Shown in pieces: positions 1 to 12,240 of a stretch of DNA of 64,000 nucleotides. The notes below the pieces were generated by a model. It was not told where the DNA came from. It worked only from the letters and a program-made list of their open reading frames with translations, and did not search any database. Where the stretch lies: NCBI GenBank assembly GCA_024362935.1, contig JANCRA010000003.1, forward strand, positions 2,718,001 to 2,782,000, written 5' to 3'. The number at the start of each line of letters is the position of its first letter. Position 1 is the first letter of the stretch. This DNA is from Setophaga petechia (taxonomy: Eukaryota; Chordata; Aves; Passeriformes; Parulidae). A program made the position numbers and the translations under genes.

Positions 1-3000
1 TCCCAAGTTACCAGGGAGGTACTGATGTCAGCAAAAGCTAAAACAAAAGAGCCTAATATAGTAAAGAGGACAAATCCAATGTGCTCCAGAAGACCTCTTG
101 GAAAAGCTAACTCCAACGTGCTCCAAAATTCAGTATTTGCTAACTGAAGACCTCACAGTTTGCATTTGGGGAACTGAAAGTTACTCCATGGAATTTGGAA
201 ACAATGCTTTCAGAGGTGAATTTGAAAGACAAAACAAAGGTAAGGAACCTAGAAAACTGCTGTTTTGTACAAACTGACTAGTAATTGCTTTTTGAGCAGT
301 CTCTCTGTCTTCTGTATTTTAACAGAACCACAATACATATTCCAAATGGCTGGAGTTTAAAAAAAAACTTTGGCAAAAAATATCAGGCTTGGCAGCAACT
401 TGTTTCAGGACTTTGAGATTAATGAGGAAGAAGGTGTTGAAAAAGGGGGCCAGAGAAGATGGGGATTGATGCTATTGTAGCACAGACATCCTTGTATCAC
501 TTATCAGGATTTCCTGCTTTTAATTTGTTTTTGTATTATTTACCTGGAAAGGAAAAAACCCTCAAGTTCATGCACTTCATTGGAACACAGTGGTCTCAAA
601 GAGATATGTTTGCTATTTTCACATGGGAATGGTTACTACTTGGCATCTCTTCTAAATTCAAAACTCATTGGGTCAAACTCCTCTGTGTTGCAGCCTTCTC
701 AAATTGCAGGATTTCCAGTCAGGATGCATTTGGCCCAGTGTGCTCTGCCTGTTTTGGCTTCCATACATTATGAGATGGTTAGTTCCATATCCCCTGAAGG
801 ATTATATTCTTCCTTGGGCCAGAGCCCACTCAGGTCTCTGTGTTTCACTAAACCAGACTATAAAGAATAGGTGCAAACCCTGCACAGGAACTTCACTCAT
901 CCTATCAATACCATTTCAAGCTGCCCTTGGAAAGGACATATTTAGTGATGGGCTTGGTGTGCTCTTCCCAGCCATAAAAGATCTGAGGATTGAGTCCTGC
1001 TACACAGCTACCCTTAATTTGGAGGGTAAAATCCTTCCAAGCCCTTCAGCCCAGTGCCCATTGAGCAGTGCAGTTCCAGCACCTGCACTGTTCTGCTGTC
1101 TGGGAAACATCCTGCACCTCCAGCATGCCCAGAGCTCAGCTCCTGCTGGGAATCCTCCAAAACAAACTCCTCCATCTCCCCTTCCAGGCCCCCACATTCC
1201 TTGTTCCTGAGCTGCACAGGGCAATACTGCCCACATTTCAGCACAGAGCCACTTACAGACAGATGGGCAGAGGGGAGGATCTTGGGGCAAATGGGAATTT
1301 TGGGTAATGTGGTGTGGATCTCATGTGACAGACTAAAACATCACCACACCCCCATGGAATTCTCTCTGCAGCACAACACTACAGATTCCTGAGGTACAAG
1401 GAGGAGAAGAGGACCACAAGCCAGGGCTGTGTGCCTTACACTCTGTGTACATGACTTTTCTGAACTCAACCTGAAGGTTACAGCCCAGAAAGTCTGAAAT
1501 GACCCTCTGCACTGAACTGCCCCCAAATCTCCCTTGGTCATGCAAGTCTGGAATGGCTCCAAACACTTGGGAAAGGAGAAATAACAAATAAGAGCCTTTC
1601 TGTCACATTTCATCACTGTTTGATGAGAAGTGTTCATCAGGATCAGAAACAAAGCCTGCTGTGACTGGGCTTCTAGACTGGCGTGCACAACAAGTGTGGA
1701 TGAGGTCTCTGGGCATAGTTTTTCTACATCCTTGAGTAAATCACTCATTTCTCCTTTTCAGGAAGAATTTGCAGCCTGCTTCTATCTCTCTTACCCTGGC
1801 AGACTCGAAGGTGCTTTGTCAAGGCCGTGGTTTGGAAAGTGTTAAGCAAATTTGGCCAAGGCCCATAGATGCTCCTGTAGCACAAGGCAGGAAGAGCAGC
1901 AACATTTAATGAGATTCTCCCTCAGGAATGATGGAGGAAGAGAGAACCTTTCTGGAGCTGAACACTGCCATAGTCTGTATTGCTACAAAACTTAACTGAA
2001 GTTCAAGGTAAATCTGGTTTCTTTTGTTGTCTTTATTAAAGGCAAAAAATCTGATAACTTCTAATAAGTACAAAATGTAAATCTAAATTACTTAAGCTTC
2101 ATAAAAAGACTGGCCTGCCATCTGGGAGTAGCCTCTGCAGTTTTCAGTGTAAGAAACAGGCCATAACCCCTCCATAGGCAATACAATTAATAAAATAATA
2201 CAATTATGCTAAGCCAGTGCTGACGATCATTTGAAGGGATAAGTATAGTTATTCTGGCTTGCAAATAAAAAACAAAAGTAGTTGAAAGTTAGAACACAGA
2301 GCAAATGGACGACTTTGAATCCTCCCTCTATTGTTAAACTGTACAAATCTATTGCTTTTCTAATAAATATCCCCAGTGCAGAGAATTTTCTTGCCAATAT
2401 TTTCAGCAGTGGAAGCCAAGCCAGAAGGTTCTGAAACCAGCATATTGGCATGGGTGGTTTTATTTCTTCTTCTTCTAATATACCATGGAATCTAGTTAAA
2501 TATTTTTCCACTTCTTACTTCTCTCTGCTTCTTCTGGAGAAAATGTGAGTCCTATTTCCTCATAAAAATATCTTAGCAGTTGACAGGTTGGGTGTCTTTG
2601 ATCCTGAAATGTTTTTGGATGATTTTTCTCCCCCACTTTGACTTTGTAATATAACGCTCCATAAAAAGTATATGCATATATGCAACTTTAAAAGGGGATC
2701 CTTATTTGAAATTAAACTTTTACACCAATTAACCTCCTCCCAGTGCTCTATAAAGTGCAGTAAAAACAGTGCTCTTACAGAGACCCTTGCAATTCTCAGA
2801 TTGATGCCTCCCTGGCTGTGGAACCCAGAACATCTGCTTTAAATTAGCTCTGATGGAAGGTCTACTTGTAAATGCATGACTTAATCAGCCTTACTAAAGT
2901 AAATGGCACATACTGTAGCAGAGGGTGCTTCAGAGTCAGACTCAAACCTGTCTTTCTTTTGAAGCAGAGAGGGGGGAAAAAGGGGGGGGAGCAGAGGGGG

Positions 3001-3943
3001 CAAACTTTAAACCAAAGGCGATTTCTTTTTTTTTTTTTGTCTTTTATGAGCTGACATGAGCAGACGTGTGGCTGTACCATAGCCAGTGTAACTCCCAGCA
3101 CCATGTGCAGCTGTGCAGGGCGAGCCTGCCTTGCTCCTCCCCATCCTCACATCCCCAGGCTTTCAGACAGGCCCCATTTAGGTGAAGAGAATTCCATGGA
3201 GGGGTTGCTGGGAAAACTCCTTCTTTGCATGGAGGCTCTGAGCATCCCCAAGAGTGCCCAGTTTGTCCTGAGAGAAGTCTGATCCAGCCAAGTTTGGCCA
3301 AGGATGAGTCTCCCTGCATTGCCCAGTCCCTGCTAACCTTCCCTGAGCCACGGGTTTCCTGTTGGCTTTTAACAGTGGGGTTGTGAAGGGTGAAGAGTTG
3401 CAGAAGGTCCTTATGAGGCTGAGTGACTGGGAAATAAAGTGACAGATGAAATTCAGTGTATATAAACAGAAAGTGGTGCTATGTGGGGAAAAACAACCCC
3501 TAGATTCATTATAAAAATGATGGGCTCTGAGCTGACTGTTACGACTGAGAAGTGAATCTTGAATGAAAACATCAGTTCAGGGCTCAGAAGCCACCAGAAA
3601 AAAAAACAACCAAAAAAAGGTAAATTGAATGTTAGGAATGATTAGGAAAGGAATAGAAAGCAAAACAACAACAAAAAAATTCATAACTTTCTATAGCCAT
3701 GGGTCATCCACACCTCAAATAATGTATAATTATTTCATAATATAAAAAAAAAATAGAAAAGCATGTAGTAAACTAGAAAAGTTCTAAAAAATGTTAAAAA
3801 GTGTGGTCAAAAGCTTGGAATAACTTCCATATAAGACAGGATTGAATCTGGAAAAGGGAAGGTTTGGGAGTGGGGGTATGGCAGAGATCTAGAGTACCAC
3901 AAATGATGAGGAGTTGAGCATGGATCAGTTGTTCACTGTTTTT
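1..3943. other. Non-coding, no recognisable gene
   Basis: No exon, RNA gene or clear transposon was recognised. Open frames reach at most 180 codons and have no family character. Purine-rich and poly-T runs lie at 2,970-3,040 and A-rich runs at 3,598-3,760, possibly remnants of very old insertions. Confidence 0.6.
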
Positions 3944-4078
3944 TCCCTGGAAGTGTTCAAGACAAGGCTGGATAGGGCTTGGTGCAACCTGGTCTAGTGG
4001 AAGTTGTCCCTGCTCATCACAGACGGGTGAAAATTGATGATATTTAAAGTTTCTTCCAACCCAAAGCATTGTGTGATT
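3944..4078 (+). mobile_element. CR1 LINE 3' end (5'-truncated)
   Basis: The segment follows the typical avian CR1 tail: CCCTGGAAGTGTTCAAG, then GGCTGGATAGGGCTTGG, CAACCTGGTCTAGTGGAAG, and a final TTCTTCCAACCCAAAGCATT. CR1 is the dominant avian LINE, and most copies are 5'-truncated like this one. It lacks any reverse transcriptase and is inert. Divergence is moderate. Confidence 0.85.
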
Positions 4079-4118
4079 TTTCCAGCACAAGTGGCCATGA
4101 TACAGGGCTTGTAAAATC

Positions 4119-4290
4119 CAGGTTAAAAAGAACAGGAAGTTTTTCTTCACACAAAGGTAACAGAGCTCTGGAATCCCTGCCAGGAGAAGTTGTGGAAGCA
4201 AAAGTTGAGTGATTTCAGGAGAGAATGGTGAGGATTTAGAAGAGATGAGTAAGGCAGGGGATCAGTAGATAGGACCTAGAGAAACAGATG
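4119..4290 (+). mobile_element. Older CR1-family fragment, directly after a younger one
   Basis: The stretch AACAGGAAGTTTTTCTTCAC, then an AGAGCTCTGGAATCCCTGCC block and GAAGTTGTGGAAGC, matches the pattern of old sauropsid CR1 tails (fail-to-end region encoding 'cttcacacaa...ctgtggaactc...gccagaggatgttgtg'). It is more diverged than the CR1 tail immediately before it. Limits are approximate, and the match weakens after 4,205. Confidence 0.55.
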
Positions 4291-7200
4291 AGCAGAACAG
4301 CCTGAGCTGTTTGAGTGTCTGTCCATCATTTCCTCCAGCCTTCGGGCAGCATTGTGGTGCACAAAATGCTGATCAAAGGTAAATCTGGCTTCTCAGATCC
4401 AAAGAGAATTGGATCTCAGCATCCAAAACCTGAGTGGATATTCCCATTTACTTTCTGCTCTACAGACCACACCTCCCACCCCGCAGATGGATTCAGAAAT
4501 CCTTCTGATACATCATGCTACCAAAAGGCTTCGATTTTATTTCTTTAAACTGAGAGCTCTGCAAGCTCAGCTTGTGCAAGTTTGGCAAAGCAGCTTTGTC
4601 TTCCCTTTCCTCTGTTGAGATGCTTGGGACTCTGAGTTACTGAATTACTCTGCACATTGCAATATAAAAATATGGTTTCTGTGAGAAGCCTCCTCTCCCT
4701 CTGCTGGCTCCACTCAAACCAGGATTAAATCAGAATTCAATGGGAGCTTTCAAACTCCAGCATTTCCTGGGGGCCTGCTCTCTGCTATCATCCATCATTT
4801 CTCTACAGCTCATTTTTAGATGCATTTGTTACAAGTTGCTCTCTGGCTACACCCTTTTTAATGTCATCAATCTCTTGCCTTTGGCCTGCCTGGACACTGC
4901 CCAGTGCTCCCAGTGCCATTAATACCAGCCCTCCAAAAGTGCAGCAGACTGAGTCATACCTCAGGAAAAGATCTGTAATTGCCCAATTTCATGTTATTTT
5001 TTTTCCATTAGAAAGTCAAACTAGAGGTGACCATTTACATTTTTGGGGTAATACATATTCTAAATAAGGCCTTGTTGCTGTTTTCTTTTCATCCTCTTCC
5101 ACTTCCTTTTTGGTTTATTCATTATATGTGATTCTAAAAACCCATTTATTTAGCATTGGTCTTTTAGTGTTAGAGAATGGGAGACATATTGATTGGTAGT
5201 TGCTCATGTGAAGTTGTTTAAATAGTACTTTAAAAGACATTAAGCAACATTTCAAATCAAAAACCACTCAGACACATGTATTTGGAAAGATACTGACTAG
5301 ACTCATATTTCCTGTATTAAAATACTTGTATAAAAATGTGTTCTTTTCTGATTTATCAAACAAGCAAATGACCCTCTGGAGAGTTTCTGATTCAGACATG
5401 AATACCTAAGTAAAATCTGGGTGAATCATTTGAACTTGCTAGAATTTTTCCATATGAAGACTATTATAAAAGTATCAATATTATGGTGTGATCTTATTCA
5501 AAGCATGCCTGAAATCTGCAGTGTATCACTGCAGTGTTGGCTCTGGGGATTTAAAAGGAAAAATGCACACAAGAACATCAAGATGTATGGAGAATATCAA
5601 TTCCTTACACAAATTTGGTTTGTTACATCCTGACAAAACGTTTAGCTGAACTTACCTCCTTTGGCTCAGCACCATAAAATTTAAGATTTAATTGTAATTT
5701 AATTATAATTTGAGCTTTTTTTTTCCATTTTACATAATTGTTTTGCACATTTAGGAACAAGAAAACACTAGGGTGAGACCCACTGAGCAGATCTCAGCAG
5801 ATAATTTGACCCATCTGTAAGATTTAGAAATAGGTTGGGAGATGTCAAAATATTTTAAGCTATTTAAAAGTCATGTGTCTAATTCAGGCCTCAGATATAG
5901 ATGCATTAAAAAACTCTACCAGATGTTGTAAGAAAAGCAGGGAATTTTGGCAGACATGGAAAAATCAGAGGGAAAAAGAGAAGGAACAACGTAGAGGTTT
6001 TGGCTTAGACCAAGAATTCAGGTCCTGGTCTGAAACCCAAGGGGATGACAGAGAGGGTCCTGTTGCTCTCAAAAGCTTTTGGATAGCATTTCCTAATATT
6101 GCCTAAAAAACATTAGAGGCAGGGAAGCACTGAGATATCACAGGGGCAACATCTACTGTGCCTGATGCAGATTAGAAGGATTTTAGCTTAAGCCTGAATA
6201 AAACTGAGAGAGAGGCTTATGGATGATTAATATGTGTGTATGTGTGTGCATAAATGTACACACATATTTATAATGGGCTTTATGGAATTTCTGTCTTGCT
6301 CTGAAGCCAGAGTTTGCTCCAGCCCCAGAAGTGGCCAGCCCAGAGGAAGGGTGATGGGCTGGATGTACTTCTGGTCTCTCACCTGCTGAGAAGGAGGTCA
6401 AAATGAGTCCAATACCAACCTTACAATAAGACTGAGAGAGGGAGGAAAAATCCCCCAAAATGTATGTTCCCTGTGCTTCAACTTTTACACTTTTAAAGCA
6501 CTTCCATAATCCATGCATTTGGACACCAGTTGATTTTGGAGACTTTAACAAAATATTTCTTTTAAAAGAGATTTTTTTTTTTTAGGACAGTGAACAGACA
6601 GCACAGGAAACAGCTCAGAGAGCAGCTGAAGGAGCTAAATTAAAGGAATTGATAGTGCTACCTCCACAGCAGAAGGAATTTCTGAATTCAGGATGATGTG
6701 CCCCACCATAGATGGAGAGAACCTCTCATCTTGAAGGGAGGATTGAGAGATGAGATGGGAGACTGCACATCCCACTTGGGTCCTGCTGAGGGATTGGCAT
6801 CATGGTCTGGGCAGCTCTCTTGGAGTCAGGATTGCAAGTTCAGCTGGGTGGTGATGGGGAGAAGGGGTCTGCCTGCCAGGATTTCACAGTTTTTGCTCTC
6901 CAGGTAAAGCTTTAACATAAGGGAATGCAATTACTTTTAACAGGCACAGTGGAATCGCATCTAATCCCACACAGAAGTCAGATGGGATCATTATTCCTCT
7001 TCCTTCTGGTTTTCGGGGCAAGCAGGTCCTTCCTTGTAGTGTCAGAGCTGCAATAAACTCAGGGCAATTTTGGCTGTTAACAGCAGCAGAACAGCATCAC
7101 CTCCATCACTACTCCCACTGTCCTCAGGGGTCTCTTCTCATCTCCAACTTGTCCATCACAATGGGCTCAAACACACAGATTGTTCCAGGGTGGCTTCCTG

Positions 7201-10200
7201 GGTAGGGACCCTGCTGATGCTTTTTCAGGTTTGGAGTTCATTTGAGCATCCACCTTGGGTTAAGCCAGGAAAACAGTGCCAGGAACTGCATACATTTTTC
7301 TAGCCAGCAGTGAAAAATATTCCCATATGGATCTTTGGGTTTCTAGATCTCTGAGAAGACAAGGCTGGTTGGCCACTCCTGGAATGAGTGTAAACCACAG
7401 GATTTCATTCAGACTATTCATAATGGAGAGGCACTGGAGGCCACATATCAAATGCCTCCCTACAAAAGAGTGTCTCCAGTAATTGTTGGTGCCAGATGTG
7501 ATGGCTTAGCTGAAATACCCTGAGGTTCTGCATCTGACAGGGCTGTTCCTAGATATCCCTCATCAATTGATACCTGGCTATACTCATTTCCACAGTGATC
7601 TTTTACTGTGTTACTGAAATATGAGCATATCTAAGCCCATGTGAGTGTGTGTCTATCCATGTGCTTCTGCAAGTGTAGGAATTAACTCCATTTCTGTATT
7701 TCCCTTCATAGGAAGGGCTGATATCCTGCACTTAATGTCCATCAGGAGTTTATCTGATTCTGCAGCTTGGGAAATCCAGAATTATGAGGTATAATTTGGG
7801 AACTTCAAGGTCTGTAAACCATCAAATATTTCACTATTGTCTTTGTTGATCTGTGTTTGCCTTCCCTCATATAACTCCCAGCTTTCTCCTGGTTCAAATC
7901 CATGCTGTGGTGTCCTGGGATAAAGTATCTCAACTGTCTGTGTGTGTGGAGTGAGTGGAAGCTACTCCAGAGTTCCCCTTTCAGTGAGAGGGCTTTGAGA
8001 CAGGAACATAAATCTTTGAAGTATGTGTTGAGCCAGCTGCTGCATCATTTAAAAATAGTCAGGTTGGTGCCAACAAGACAGATTGCTCAACTTGGGGGCC
8101 ATAAACAGAAATCAAAGGCATGCATTAGCAATGCCCCAGTGTTTGTGTGCTTCCATGACGAGCCCTCTGCCCCTTCCAGCACGTATGTGATGGTGTTAGA
8201 GGAGAGCCTGCTGTCACTTCTACCACAGATCAATGTCACCCAGCCTGGGAAGGTGCTGTGTCTTGAGGGCTGTGTGAAGGGGGAAGATATTTTCTGACTT
8301 TTTGTGTTAGATTGCAGCCAGTTTTCTCAGCTTCACAATAAAAGACAGGTTTTAAGAGTCCTAATAGCCCCAGCAGCTCTGGTGACCTGCCATTTGGGTA
8401 TTAAACACTTGAAAAGGGTCAAAACCTATGAAGTGGTCAAAGGGAACAGAAACAAGGTCAAAAGTTTAAGCCATGATACACGGTAGGCAGGGAGAACTCA
8501 TATTTTAAGGAGTCTAGACAGCATATTAGCAGAGAAAGCTTACTGTGTTGAACTTTGTTTATGGGACTTTTCCATAAACTGCAAAAATTATTAGGAATGT
8601 AGCAAAACCAGAGCTGTGCAGTTTTATTTTCAAAGAGCATGGCACCTACACACACTTAATTCAAGTACAAGGGACACAGGGCCTTAGGGAAAAAGATGAA
8701 AAAAAGAGTTTATTTAAGGTGGTTTTTCCTGCTAAAAACCTTCCAGCATTAATTTATGTATCTGTCTGGACACAGGTATAACCTAGATGTTGGTGTTTTA
8801 TAGCAGATTTAGGAGGCCACTGCAGCACTTGGGCACCTGTGTTTTTTATGTTCATGCATATATATTTTCTTGTTTTCAAAATGAAAAATATGCAGTGTTG
8901 ATTCATTTACTTTGCTCAGTTTGTTTCAAGATTTTCTCTTGTTTTCTCACTGAATAAAAAGCAAAGTATGTGACATTTTCAGTCCATAAATCTTGCCTGC
9001 TGTGAGCTAAGTGCTGCCCACAGCTCTTATTCAGAGTAAGTTCCTCAGGCCAACATGTGCCCCAGGGCAGAATTTGGATCTCTGAGGGTACCTGGGTGAG
9101 TGGAAGGATGAATAAAGCACTGGCCTGGAACTTGGGTTCAGCTCAGGGAGCTCAGCTCTGTGATGCCACCTCTGACATTTTGGGGGAAGCTGCTTATGGT
9201 GTTCCAGGCTCCATGGCTCTGCTCCATGATGGTCCTGGGCTGAAACACACCCTTTATTTTCCTCAATCCCTTACCTGCCCCTTTGCATCCCTGCAAAAAT
9301 GGAAATGATCATTATTTTTGTCTGGCATGATTGACAGTTCTTTAAGGCAGGGAACATTCTTGTTCCTTTGATTCATTTCTACAAGAAAGTAAAATTGTCT
9401 CAAATATTCTGTTAAAAGTAGTGGCATCAAAAATTTGATTATGATGTATCATACAGTTAATGTTTATTAGCTCTAATCAGGGAGTTCTTTCCAAAAACAA
9501 TTTGAGAAATACTCTGCTTACCCTCTATGGTTACCTGCAGATACTGAATTAAAAAGGGGGCAGTGAATCAGCTGCCCAGAGGGGAGCACATCTAAAACAC
9601 AACTGTCAGGACAGTTCTATGCAAAACACCTCAGCTATTCCAGTTCTGTCTCACTTGGACTGAATCAGTGCCTAAATTGTGAATTCATTGTCCTCATGAA
9701 GTGGAACCTCCTTTCTGGACTCTGGCCAGCATCAATCTCATATCTTGAGAACAACAGCATTCTTTGGGAATAATTCCTGAACCTTAGATCAGGAGTTTGA
9801 GGTGTTGCAGTGGGATTTTCAAAAGCCTCTTTGGAAGCTGTGTGGACCAGTGCAGAGCAGTTTTGTGAAGCCCAGGGTAAGTTCTGAGCCATGCTGCCCT
9901 CCTACCTGCAGGTGTTTCCTGAGGCTGTACTGAGCATTTTGCCTAATCTTGCATGTATGCAAACACTGCAAAATCAGGTTCAGTCTGATTGTGCCTGGTA
10001 TGTATTTTGTAAAAGGGAGGCCAAGAGGAGAGAGATCAGGGAGAAATATTGATTGAGAAAGAGAAAGGAAGAATGGGAAAAAAACAAAGAGGTGGGATCT
10101 ACATGGAAGAGCAAAACAAGGATTGACAAAACCTGTTAATTAACAATATTATCTATATGAAGTATAAAAGAATCCAGCCAGCACCAGTGATATGAGATAT

Positions 10201-12155
10201 ACCAGATCTCATACAAATGTTATAAACCAGCAAAATAGTCTTTTGCTGTAATGCAAAATATAAATTTGTGTGATATTGCTTATGTGTGTGGGACCTTCAA
10301 GCATCACTGAACAAACCCCAGCAGCTTCCTGTCAGGAAGATTGCTGGGATTTGAATCCCAAATAGGATTCATTGCAACAAAGCCAAGGTGCTGCAGGTCC
10401 TGTCACTGTAATGGGCAGCTGAGTGTCTGCCAGCTCAGAAAGAAAAGTGAATTTTCTTCCCAAGAGAGTAAGGATGTGTGAACTTCTAGCAAGGTAAGCT
10501 GAGGAAATTCACATGGAGCAGAAATCTCCCTGTGAAGATGAGCTGAGGGAGGATTTTTAGCAATGTGCACTGATGAGTCATTGCAACTTCTATTAATATA
10601 ATTGGCACATATGTAAATAAATTCACATGTGCTCCTCTGGAAAGTTAGCTCATGAGATCAGTCAGCAATAATAAACCAAGAAGAAATGCAGTTTCATAGA
10701 AACAGTGACCCATGGCATTATTTTCCAGGTATTTTGGAGAGAAAAGGAACAACTTGGTCCTTTGCAGTGGAATAAACGGCCACGTATCTCAGGAATTCTC
10801 TTTAAACTCCTCACAGGTATTTGCACATGGTTCCATAGAAAAGTTTGCTGGAGAAATTCGTGCATTCTCTGATTTGTTAAAGACAACTTATGGTGTGTAA
10901 ATCCATAGATTTGGGAAAGGAAACCAGCCCAGCACCCTGGGGGTCAGTGGAGCTCCAATCCCCATCGAGGACCTGCCCATACTCACCAGGAGCTGCCTGC
11001 AGCCCTTTCCTGTTCCAGGCAGTGTTATCAGCACCAAAATGCAGTGCTGCCTTTCCCCCCCACTCTTTTAAAAGTCTGAAACCTGCTGCCTTTATGCCCT
11101 TAGCCACCCATTCATGGTTCAGACACCCTTGAGTCCAACATTGTACAAGAAGAAACTTGTATTTTCTGAACAAGAGCTGCTGCTGCTCTTAGGGTGGGAC
11201 TTTCTGGACTTATGGGTTATCCTAATAAAACCCAGGAATGTTTTAAAGGCAGTAGCATTAGAGACCACCAACTATTTTATTGTTCAAGCCTAAAAGAAAA
11301 ATCTGTTATACCTGAGACTGACCCTGTAGCTGTTTCTTTGAGCAGGCTCCTTAGAAAAGTAGAAGGGTTGAATTTTTACAAGGGCATTAATGCATTATTT
11401 TAGATTGCATGAGTCTGGATATTTACACACAACCACACAGTAAGCACATGAGAAAATCAACTGGATTAGGCCTCACTACCACCTCCTTTTTAACACAGAA
11501 TACAGAAGAAAAAGTATCAACAGAGGGGACCAAATCTTGCCTGTTCAGCATGGCTATTTTAACTTTTCTAGATGTTTGTCTGTCCTGTCCTCATCAGTGT
11601 AACATGTGAGCAAAACATACCTAAAATACATCAAAATATGCATCCTTCCTCACACACTCTTCCCATGAAACAGACCACAGCTGATAAACAAAAAGGGAAT
11701 TAGGGAATTTTGCAGGTTGAAGACTTGGTCACCTGAAACACCTCAAGGTGGCTCAGTGACAATTTCCATTTATATAAATGGACTGACTGTGTCTGCTGGA
11801 TCTGGGTTTCCCCTGCTCAAGGCTGTATGAGAAGGTATCAGGTAATGAGTTGAGTTTTCTTGAGAGCCAAATCACATAATTTATTTCAACACTTGTCCTT
11901 CTGAAGGTAATTAAACAGGTGATGTGAAACCAAACTGTGGCCAGTGGCTCTTTGTCATTTATGTGGCTTTTAATTTTTCAAAACACTGATGGCAGGTTTG
12001 CAGATGGTACCTCAAATTAGATTCAGTGATCCAAATGTCTCATCTGGAGTTCCTAGATGGTCCCATGGCTATGCAGAACTTCCTTCTAGCTATATCCTTT
12101 GCCATTTATTTTAGTTTGGTGGTCACTGTGTTAATATTTAAGAATATATTCATAG
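4291..12155. other. Non-coding, no recognisable gene
   Basis: Generic AT-leaning intergenic sequence with no exon, RNA gene or clear transposon. One short hairpin candidate is listed separately at 6,230-6,267. Open frames of 60-131 codons are scattered on both strands as expected by chance. Confidence 0.6.
6230..6267. repeat. Perfect 11-base inverted repeat in a TG-rich tract
   Basis: ATATGTGTGTA (6,230-6,240) and TACACACATAT (6,257-6,267) are exact reverse complements around a 16-base spacer of TG-rich sequence. It is probably a decayed (TG)n/(CA)n microsatellite that happens to form a hairpin, not a functional site. Confidence 0.7.
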
Positions 12156-12240
12156 TATTTAATATAAATAATAATAATAATAGCTAATATTAATAATATT
12201 AATAATATTAATAATATTAATAATTAATATTAATATTATA
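12156..12240. repeat. AT-only microsatellite, (TAATAT/AAT)n
   Basis: About 85 bases consist almost wholly of A and T, built from TAATAT, AATAAT and ATTAAT units, with a single GC doublet at 12,183-12,184. It is likely polymorphic in length and of low melting stability. Confidence 0.9.

Noticed and set aside
668..1210. 180-codon plus-strand frame near the window start
   Set aside because: No recognisable domain, no splice or promoter context, and overlapping open frames in other phases suggest low stop density only.
10335..10360. T-arm-like GGGATTTGAATCCCA resembling part of a tRNA
   Set aside because: No acceptor stem, D-arm or anticodon arm surrounds it; it is just a short palindrome.
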